From Actinomycetota bacterium (GTDB lineage: Bacteria; Actinomycetota; Actinomycetes; S36-B12; UBA10799): a stretch of DNA of 64,000 bases. Under the pieces are notes generated by a model. It was given only the letters and a program-made list of their open reading frames with translations. It did not search any database and was not told the DNA's origin. This document shows, piece after piece, positions 58,172-64,000 of the stretch (positions are counted from its first letter, which is position 1; each line of letters opens with the position of its first letter). The stretch covers positions 62,001 to 126,000 of the forward strand of contig JACJWR010000001.1 in assembly GCA_020637055.1 (NCBI GenBank). Reading direction: 5' to 3'. The translations under genes were made by a program, and so were the position numbers.

Positions 58172-59407
58172 CTAGCCAGCAGGGGTGGGTGCCGGATCTG
58201 CCCGCCGAGACTTCGCCCGGGTGGGTGTCTGCTCGGCGAGCATCACCGCCGAGGCGGCGATCACCGCCAACTGCACCACCAGGGCAGACCGCACGGGCAA
58301 CGACAAGGAGGACTCCTGCCCGCCGAGCAGACAGAAGGTCACGAAGATCATCAGCGCCCACTGTCGATCCACGTGGACCGCCCGAACGGCGATCAACGCC
58401 ATGATGAAGATCAGCCCGGCGAGCGAGAGCAGGCCGATCAGTCCGGACTCACCGGTGGCCTGCATCATCATGTTGTGGGCCGTGTCGGGCTTCCATTCCA
58501 GGCCGCGGAACGCGAGGTAATCCTGCGTCAGGAACTCCGGACCGCGACCCACCAGCGGGTTGGCCTCGAACTCATCCTGCGCCAGGCCCCAGGGAATCCC
58601 CCGGCCGTTGAAGTCGTAGCCGACGGTCTCGGCGATGATCACCGGCACTGTGATCATCAGGCCGGCCGCCGCGGCGATCGCCGGGGAGACCCAGTCCCAG
58701 CCCCGCCTGCCCAGCGGCAGCAGCGCGACGATCAGACCGAATCCGGCGGCAATCGCGGAGGTCCGGCTCTGCGACCAGAACAACGCGATCGCCCCAGGCA
58801 GCACCACCCCGAACGCCAACAGGGCGAAACGCCGGCCGCTGCGGAAACCATCGGCGTAGTCGGTGATGATCTGCCGCACGCCGAGCACCACTGCCAGACC
58901 GGCGAAGATGCCCATGGTGTTGGGATGCGGCATCACGCCCCGCAGTTGGTCGAGCCCGAATAGGGCTCGGTCCTGAGCGGGTTCGATGTAGATGCCATAG
59001 CTGAAGACGCCCAGTTCGGCCAGTGCGCCGGCAGCCAACCCGGCCCAACTCACCAACGCCAGCACGGTGATGGCCGACCATCGCACGGTGGGTGGCGGCA
59101 ACAGCGTGGCAGCCCAGACCGAGACGCCGACGGTGATCGCGAAGGCGAGCTGGCCGACGCTGACCGGTTGACCCCGCATCAGGCCCAGCACTCCAGGTAC
59201 CGCCATTGCGACCATGGCGGCGAATCCCAGCCACAACGCCCAGTCGGGCGGCCGATGGCGCAGCAGCACCCACACGCCCACAGCGGTCGATGCGACCGCC
59301 ACCACCGCGTACCCCCAGCCGGGCAGACCGAGTCGGCCGAAGCCGAACGCGGCCGCGAGGAAGATCAATCCGAACCAGGCGGATCGAGTCGGCAGGGCAG
59401 CGGTCAT
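58172..59407 (-). CDS. O-antigen ligase-family membrane protein (second copy)
   Basis: A 411-residue protein with about eleven hydrophobic helices. The outer loop near residues 285-330 contains NPLVGRGPEFLTQDYLAFRG and ends DTAHNMMMQATGESG, the G-x-G...H-N pattern of Wzy_C/WaaL proteins. SQSRTSAIAAGF earlier carries the conserved Arg. It is one of two such proteins in the window, outside the glycosyltransferase block, so it may ligate a different glycan or attach the polymer to an acceptor. The ATG 59407 is 24 bp downstream of the deacetylase stop on the same strand. Confidence 0.85.
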   Translation of the reverse strand: MTAALPTRSAWFGLIFLAAAFGFGRLGLPGWGYAVVAVASTAVGVWVLLRHRPPDWALWLGFAAMVAMAVPGVLGLMRGQPVSVGQLAFAITVGVSVWAATLLPPPTVRWSAITVLALVSWAGLAAGALAELGVFSYGIYIEPAQDRALFGLDQLRGVMPHPNTMGIFAGLAVVLGVRQIITDYADGFRSGRRFALLAFGVVLPGAIALFWSQSRTSAIAAGFGLIVALLPLGRRGWDWVSPAIAAAAGLMITVPVIIAETVGYDFNGRGIPWGLAQDEFEANPLVGRGPEFLTQDYLAFRGLEWKPDTAHNMMMQATGESGLIGLLSLAGLIFIMALIAVRAVHVDRQWALMIFVTFCLLGGQESSLSLPVRSALVVQLAVIAASAVMLAEQTPTRAKSRRADPAPTPAG

Positions 59408-59430
59408 GGGATCAGTGTAGGCAGCGATCC

Positions 59431-60624
59431 TCACATACCGTGGAGGTCGTCGGCGATGCCCAGATGCGGGTACACCGCACGGCGGGTCGCCTTGATGGCC
59501 CGGTCGTAGACATCCGAGGGGTTGATGCGGCCATCCCAGGGATCCAGGGACGGCACCCGGCCATCGGTCATGCGACCCGGGGCCGGGCGGCCCATGGTCT
59601 GGGAGACGAAACCGGCGAACGCCTCGGGAATCGCCGACTCGGGCGCGATCGGGGAGCCGGTGGCGATCGCGGTCAAGTGGGTCCAGGCCCGCGGCACGAC
59701 GTCCACCCACTCGTAGCCGCCTCCCCCGACCGCGATCCACCTGCCGTCGGTGAGTTCGTGGGCGAGTTCGTGGACGCGTTCGTAGGAACGCCGCTGACCG
59801 TCGATGCTCAGCGCCAGGTGGGCCAGCGGGTCGTCGGCGTGGGAGTCACAGCCGTGCTGGGAGAAGATGATCTGCGGTTCGAAGGCCTCGAGCACGTCGG
59901 GCACGACCGCCTCGAACGCGCGCAGCCACTTGTCGTCGGCGGTGCCGGCGGGCAAGGCGACGTTGACGGCGCTGCCCTCGGCGCCCCGACCGCCCACCTC
60001 GTCCGGGAATCCGGTGCCCGGGAACAGCGTCCGGCCGGACTCGTGCAACGAGACGGTGAGCACCCTAGGGTCGGACCAGAAGATGTTCTGCACGCCATCA
60101 CCGTGGTGAACGTCGACGTCGACGTAGGCGATCCGGGAGAACCCTTGGTCGAGTAGCCAGGCGATGGCCACAGCGATGTCGTTGTAGACGCAGAAACCAC
60201 TGGCCGCCCCGCGGTGGGAGTGGTGCAGGCCCCCGGAGATGTTGATGCCGTGGACGTAGCTGCCGGAGGCGACCGCCGCGGCAGCCGCCATGGTGGCACC
60301 CGCGACGTGCAGACTGGCGTCGTGCATGCCGGGGAACGCCGGCACGTCCTCGGTGCCGAGTCCACGGGAGGGATCGGCACTCCAGAGATCATGCGAGGCC
60401 AATTTCACGGCGTCGACGAAGTCGGGTGAATGCACCCGCAGGATGTCGGCCACGTCGGCCGCCTCGACCGGATCGAGCACGTCCACGTTGGGGGAATCGA
60501 GCAGGTGGAAGTCGCGCACCAACCGGTAGGTCAACTGCTGCCGGACCGGAGCCAGCGGGTGGCCGGGGCCGAAGTCGTAGGCCCGCAGCCGGTCGTCCCA
60601 GACGAACGCCGCCCGGCCGGTCAT
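59431..60624 (-). CDS. acuC: AcuC-type acetoin utilisation / class II-like histone deacetylase family protein
   Basis: A 397-residue protein. NISGGLHHSHRGAASGFCVY, then NDIAVAI, holds the catalytic His pair. AYVDVDVHHGDGVQNIFW holds the zinc-binding Asp and His, and IIFSQHGCDSHADDPLAHL the second zinc Asp region. VGGGGYEWVDVVPRAW closes the active site. All zinc ligands are present, so it is probably an active protein or small-molecule deacetylase, as AcuC is for acetyl-CoA synthetase. The ATG overlaps the proC stop by 4 bp. This AcuC-ProC-ProDH order occurs in other actinobacteria. Confidence 0.92.
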   Translation of the reverse strand: MTGRAAFVWDDRLRAYDFGPGHPLAPVRQQLTYRLVRDFHLLDSPNVDVLDPVEAADVADILRVHSPDFVDAVKLASHDLWSADPSRGLGTEDVPAFPGMHDASLHVAGATMAAAAAVASGSYVHGINISGGLHHSHRGAASGFCVYNDIAVAIAWLLDQGFSRIAYVDVDVHHGDGVQNIFWSDPRVLTVSLHESGRTLFPGTGFPDEVGGRGAEGSAVNVALPAGTADDKWLRAFEAVVPDVLEAFEPQIIFSQHGCDSHADDPLAHLALSIDGQRRSYERVHELAHELTDGRWIAVGGGGYEWVDVVPRAWTHLTAIATGSPIAPESAIPEAFAGFVSQTMGRPAPGRMTDGRVPSLDPWDGRINPSDVYDRAIKATRRAVYPHLGIADDLHGM

Positions 60625-61493
60625 CGTCCACCCGCGAGTTCGTTCGAACGGTTGCGAGCGGCCTCCATCGCGCTGATGAAGGCGGCCCGCACCTTGTGGT
60701 CGTCCAACTGGCGCACGGCGGCAACGGTGGTGCCCGCCGGGGAGCTGACGTTCTCCCGCAGCACGGTGGGGTGCTCGCCGGTGTCGCGCAGCATCGCCGC
60801 GGCACCCACCAGCGTCTGCACCACGAGGTCGTTGGCCAACGCCCGCGGCAACCCGAGCAGCACACCCGCCTCGATCATGGCCTCGACCACGTAGAAGATG
60901 TACGCCGGACCCGAACCCGAGATGGCGGTGACCGCGTCGAGGTAGGCCTCGGGGACTTCGACGACCTTGCCCACCGACGACATCAACCGCTCGGCCTGCT
61001 CCAGGTGGCCGCCGTCGCAGGAGACTCCGCCGGCGATCGCCGACATCCCCTCGTCGACCAGGGCGGGCGTGTTGGGCATCACCCGAACCACCGGGTGTCC
61101 GCGGGGGAGTCCCTTCTCGATCGTCTCACAGGTGATACCGGCGGCCAGTGACAGCACCAGCGCACCGGGTCGCAGTTCGGTGGCCACCTCGGCCAGCAGG
61201 GTGGCCATGTCCTGCGGCTTCACCACCAGGATCAACGTGTCGGCGATCCGGGCGCCTTCCAGATTGGTCAGGACCTCCACGCCGTGCTTCGCCCGGATCG
61301 CCGCCGCCCGGTCCGGGCGTCGCTCGGTGATGAAGATGTCGCTGCGGCCGATCCCGCTGCGCAGCAACCCCGAGAGCAGCGCCTCACCCATCACCCCGGC
61401 CCCGAAGATGCCGATGGTGGGGGCGTCGCCGTCGGCCCGACGCACAGCCGTGCCGCCCGCTCCCTCGTCAGATCCGGGCTCGTCCTCAGTCAT
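60621..61493 (-). CDS. proC: Pyrroline-5-carboxylate reductase
   Basis: A 290-residue enzyme. IGIFGAGVMGEALLSGLLRS is the NADP-binding GxGxxG, LILVVKPQDM and VVRVMPNTPALVDEGMSAIA are family blocks, and AISGSGPAYIFYVVEAMIEA, then GVLLGLPRALA, with LRENVSSPAGTTVAAVRQLD, is the C-terminal signature. It performs the last step of proline synthesis. The first 25 residues are an acidic extension. It sits directly after proline dehydrogenase (7 nt gap) and overlaps acuC, so proline synthesis and breakdown enzymes share an operon, an arrangement seen in several actinobacteria. Confidence 0.96.
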   Translation of the reverse strand: MTEDEPGSDEGAGGTAVRRADGDAPTIGIFGAGVMGEALLSGLLRSGIGRSDIFITERRPDRAAAIRAKHGVEVLTNLEGARIADTLILVVKPQDMATLLAEVATELRPGALVLSLAAGITCETIEKGLPRGHPVVRVMPNTPALVDEGMSAIAGGVSCDGGHLEQAERLMSSVGKVVEVPEAYLDAVTAISGSGPAYIFYVVEAMIEAGVLLGLPRALANDLVVQTLVGAAAMLRDTGEHPTVLRENVSSPAGTTVAAVRQLDDHKVRAAFISAMEAARNRSNELAGGR

Positions 61494-61500
61494 GTTCCGC

Positions 61501-62430
61501 CTATCCTGTGCCGACTAGTGAGCGAAGGAACAGCGCCAAGTTCGCCGGCTTCTCCGCCATCCGGCGCACCAGGTAGCCGTACCACTCTGCACCGTAGGGG
61601 ACGTAGACGCGCATCCGCTCACCCTGGGCGGCCAACCGTGCCTGCTCGTCCGGCCGGATGCCATAGAGCATCTGGTATTCGTACTCGCCGCGCTTGCGAT
61701 GCGATCGCACGGCCAGCGCCTCGCCGATGTCGATCAGTCGGGGGTCGTGCGTGGCCAGCATCGGGTAACCCTCGCCGGCCATCAGGATCCGCATGCAGCG
61801 CACATAGCTGCGATCCACTTCCCCACGGCTGGTGAACGCCACCGACTCCGGCTCGCGGTACGCGCCTTTGCACAGCCGCACCCGGGAACCTTCGTAGGCC
61901 AGATCCCGGCAGTCGGCTTCGGTGCGGTAGAGGTAGGCCTGCAGCACGGCACCCACCCAGGGGAAGTCCGCCCGCAGGGTCCGCAGCGTCTCCAGGGTCA
62001 GATCGGTGGTGGTGTGATCCTCCATGTCGAGCGTGACGGTGGTGCCGATCGCGGCTGCCGCTTCGCAGATCACGTGGGCGTTCTCGGTGGCGATCTTGGG
62101 GCCGTCCCCGGGCAAGGATTGCCCCACCGCCGACAGCTTCACCGAGACTTCGGCCGAATCCGCGAGTCCGGCTTCGGCCAATCCGGCGAGCAACTCCAGG
62201 TAGGCGTCGCGGATGCCGTCGGCCTGATCGAGCGAGTAGGTGTCCTCACCGAGGTGGTCGATGGTCGACAGCAGGCCGGCGGCGGCGAGTTCGGCAGCGG
62301 TGTCCACTGCGTCGGCCGTGGTGTCGCCGGCCACATACCGGTTGACGACCGAACGCGCCACCGGCGCCTTGGCGGAGAAGGTCTTCAGGCCCTCGCTCTG
62401 GGCAGCGAGCAGCAACGCCTGACGGATCAT
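61501..62430 (-). CDS. Proline dehydrogenase
   Basis: A 309-residue single-domain ProDH, the usual length for Gram-positive monofunctional enzymes. SVKLSAVGQSLPGDG is the early substrate-site strand, VTLDMEDHTTTDLTLETLR the FAD-contacting DMED, LQAYLYRTEADC and VRLCKGAYREPESVAF the flavin region, and YEYQMLYGIRPDEQARL and MRVYVPYGAEWYGYLVRRMA, then EKPANLALFLR, the C-terminal catalytic segment with the double Arg that binds the proline carboxylate. It oxidises proline to pyrroline-5-carboxylate and passes electrons to FAD. Three nt separate it from the TetR stop. Confidence 0.95.
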   Translation of the reverse strand: MIRQALLLAAQSEGLKTFSAKAPVARSVVNRYVAGDTTADAVDTAAELAAAGLLSTIDHLGEDTYSLDQADGIRDAYLELLAGLAEAGLADSAEVSVKLSAVGQSLPGDGPKIATENAHVICEAAAAIGTTVTLDMEDHTTTDLTLETLRTLRADFPWVGAVLQAYLYRTEADCRDLAYEGSRVRLCKGAYREPESVAFTSRGEVDRSYVRCMRILMAGEGYPMLATHDPRLIDIGEALAVRSHRKRGEYEYQMLYGIRPDEQARLAAQGERMRVYVPYGAEWYGYLVRRMAEKPANLALFLRSLVGTG

Positions 62431-62433
62431 TGG

Positions 62434-63015
62434 TCACTCGCTTCCGGGCAGTGGGATGGAAGGATCGAGCCACGCCTGCACGGTGGGTGCGACGATGCGG
62501 ACGAGGTCGTCCTCCGGCATCGAGGCCAACGGTTCGAACCGCACGATGTAGCGGTTGACCGTGATACCGATCAGGTAGGCGGAGATCAGCGCCACTCGCA
62601 TCCGGGCGTCCGGGACCCCGATGGTGCGCGCGAGCCGATCCACCACCGACTCCTCGAAGAACGCCTGCAGCCCTGCGGCGGCCTTGGTGGTGGAGGCCCC
62701 GGCCCGGAACAGCGCGATGAGATCCTCGCGGCTCTCCGGGTCGCCGAGCGTGTCCAGGGTGGTCCGAGTCAGCCGTTCGCCCATTCCGTCCAGCCCCGGT
62801 GCGACGAGTTCCGGCACCGCGGTGGCCGGGTCGAACGGCAGCTTCATGGCTGCGGCGAACAGCTTGTCCTTGGAACCCCAGTAGCGCTGCACGACCTCGG
62901 GGGCGACGCCGGCGGCGGCCGCCACACCCTTCATGGTGGTCTTCACGTAGCCCTTGCTGTGGAAGGCAGCGCGCGCCGAGTCGAGTACGGCATCGCGGAC
63001 ATCGTCGGTTCCCAT
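62434..63015 (-). CDS. TetR-family transcriptional regulator
   Basis: A 193-residue protein. The first 50 residues (VLDSARAAFHSKGYVKTTMK, then GVAAAAGVAPEVVQRYWGSK and DKLFAAAM) are the TetR helix-turn-helix. The rest is an all-helical ligand domain with no recognisable specificity. It lies directly upstream of the proline dehydrogenase gene on the same strand, so it may control itself and the proline-proC-acuC genes. No operator palindrome was obvious in the 65 bp before it. Confidence 0.9.
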   Translation of the reverse strand: MGTDDVRDAVLDSARAAFHSKGYVKTTMKGVAAAAGVAPEVVQRYWGSKDKLFAAAMKLPFDPATAVPELVAPGLDGMGERLTRTTLDTLGDPESREDLIALFRAGASTTKAAAGLQAFFEESVVDRLARTIGVPDARMRVALISAYLIGITVNRYIVRFEPLASMPEDDLVRIVAPTVQAWLDPSIPLPGSE

Positions 63016-63080
63016 GGGCCCACCCTAGGCCTCGGAACCGGACTTTGCGCCCCGCTTGCGCAAGACGCCGAGCGGGGTCC

Positions 63081-63890
63081 TCAGCCCGCCACCAGGTGGA
63101 GTCGGGCGAAGGCCAGCGCCTCCGCCAGATCGGCCTCCCGGGTGGCGCGGTTCGCAGCCTTCCGGGTCGTGACCTCCACCACCACCGAGCCGTCGAATCC
63201 GCGTTGGGCGAGCTGCTCCAGCAACGCCCCGGCGGGTTGGTTGCCGCGGCCCGGGATGAGGTGCTCGTCGCGCGCCGCGCCGGTGCCGTCGGCGAGGTGG
63301 ATGTGCACCAGTGAGTCGCCGAGATCCTCCGCCATCTGCAGGGCGTCGCTGCCGCTCACCGCGGTGTGCGACAGATCCAGGGTGGTGTGCGGGTAGTCCT
63401 CGTCGCGTACGTCCCAACCGGGGGAATAGGCGGCGAGTTCGCGGGACCGTGCCCGCCAGGGGTACATGTTCTCCACCGCGAACCGGACGTCGGTCTCGTC
63501 GCCCATCCGGGCCAGGCCACGCACGAAATCCTTGGCGTAGTCCCGTTGCCACCGGAACGGCGGGTGCACCACCACGGTATCGGCGTCGAGTGCCTCGGCG
63601 GCCTCCTTGGCCCGCACCAACTTCCCCCAGGGTTCGGTTCCCCACACCCGCTGGGTGACCAGCAGGCAGGGGGCGTGCACCGCCAGCACCGGAATCTCGT
63701 AGGTGTCCACCAGACGCTTGATCGCGTCCATGTCCTGGCTCACCGCGTCGGTCATGACCATCACTTCGAGACCGTCGTAGCCGAGCCGGCTGGCCATCTC
63801 GAACGCCGCCGCCGGGCTCTCGGGGTACACCGACACCGTCGACAGCGCGACCTTGGCCGCGGCTGGCCGGGGCAGTGATGGCGTGCTCAC
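63081..63890 (-). CDS. Sugar-phosphate isomerase/epimerase-like TIM-barrel protein
   Basis: A 269-residue protein of the AP-endonuclease-2 / xylose-isomerase-like fold. MASRLGYDGLEVMVM is the early strand with a metal Glu, VVVHPPFRWQRDYA and RFAVENMYPW carry a metal-site His and Glu, TTLDLSHTAVSGSDALQM the Asp-His pair, and HIHLADGTGAARDEHLIPGR with SVVVEVTTRK the closing metal ligands. All the usual metal ligands appear present. The substrate is unknown. The GTG at 63890 overlaps the stop of the gene upstream by 4 bp (GTGA), so they are coupled. Confidence 0.88.
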   Translation of the reverse strand: MSTPSLPRPAAAKVALSTVSVYPESPAAAFEMASRLGYDGLEVMVMTDAVSQDMDAIKRLVDTYEIPVLAVHAPCLLVTQRVWGTEPWGKLVRAKEAAEALDADTVVVHPPFRWQRDYAKDFVRGLARMGDETDVRFAVENMYPWRARSRELAAYSPGWDVRDEDYPHTTLDLSHTAVSGSDALQMAEDLGDSLVHIHLADGTGAARDEHLIPGRGNQPAGALLEQLAQRGFDGSVVVEVTTRKAANRATREADLAEALAFARLHLVAG

Positions 63891-64000
63891 CTACGAGCCT
63901 CCCGATGATCTGTTGCCTCCACCCTAGGCACCGACGTCTCGGTGGCCGCAAGGCGTCTAGTCGTCATCCGGTTGATCAGCACGAACGCGACTGCGCCGAG
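63887..64000 (-). CDS. C-terminal end of an unidentified, probably membrane-attached protein
   Basis: The last 37 codons of a gene that runs off the window. It ends with a hydrophobic stretch (LGAVAFVLIN) and a basic/acidic tail, with TGA at 63889-63887 overlapping the isomerase GTG. A second open frame stopping at 63957 gives a hydrophilic end. I prefer the first because its codons end mostly in G or C and because of the GTGA overlap. The product cannot be identified. Confidence 0.45.
   Translation of the reverse strand, partial: LGAVAFVLINRMTTRRLAATETSVPRVEATDHREARR

Noticed and set aside
63957..64000. Alternative minus-strand gene end at 63957
   Set aside because: Its codons have poor third-position G/C, whereas the frame ending at 63887 has strong bias at its start and overlaps the next GTG.

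Overview
The window comes from a high-GC Gram-positive actinobacterium. Most of it is about 68-72% GC by eye, with strong G/C preference at third codon positions, many GTG starts and chains of 4-bp ATGA/GTGA gene overlaps. The housekeeping genes at the right end (TetR, proline dehydrogenase, proC, acuC-type deacetylase) and the DUF732-like lipoprotein fit this. A propionibacterial-type relative is plausible, but I cannot fix the genus.

The window is mainly one very large surface-glycan locus. Positions 1-16 kb are lower in GC (about 50-58%) and look like a recently exchanged variable segment. It holds a flippase, an acyltransferase, nested insertion sequences (an IS30 element inside an IS3 element, beside an older transposase remnant), a two-gene SIR2-HerA anti-phage module, a TupA-like ATP-grasp protein, a CapA-like phosphoesterase, a GT4 glycosyltransferase and an O-antigen-ligase/polymerase-like protein. 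A tightly overlapped set follows: dehydratase, a 73-aa protein, aminotransferase, small phosphoglycosyltransferase, a 117-aa protein and formyltransferase. That set would be expected to make and lipid-link an N-formylated amino-dideoxy sugar.

Positions 18-24 kb are an island of unrelated genes separated by a dispersed hairpin repeat: DUF393, DUF2071, Uma2, a probable Zur-controlled COG0523/FAD-oxidoreductase pair, and an AbiEi/DUF559-type protein.

Positions 24-42 kb are an ABC-transporter-dependent polysaccharide cluster. It has a sulfotransferase, about seven glycosyltransferases, GDP-fucose synthase, a methyltransferase, two Wzt-like ATPases, one Wzm-like permease, and rmlA, rmlB and rmlD for dTDP-rhamnose. 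Positions 43.5-56 kb carry a further glycan set: a DPM-like GT2, a large membrane protein, a GINT1_N-like beta-propeller, a GT4, rmlC, a WbaP-type initiating transferase, a UDP-xylose synthase and three more glycosyltransferases. Between rmlC and the initiating transferase lie two inverted copies of a structured repeat with conserved loops but unrelated, perfectly paired stems.

Positions 56-64 kb return to general cell functions: a lipoprotein metallopeptidase, a DUF732-like lipoprotein, a SpoIIAA-like protein, another ligase-like membrane protein, a class II-type deacetylase, proC, proline dehydrogenase, a TetR regulator, a sugar-phosphate isomerase-like protein and the end of one more gene. 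I saw no tRNA, rRNA or CRISPR array.
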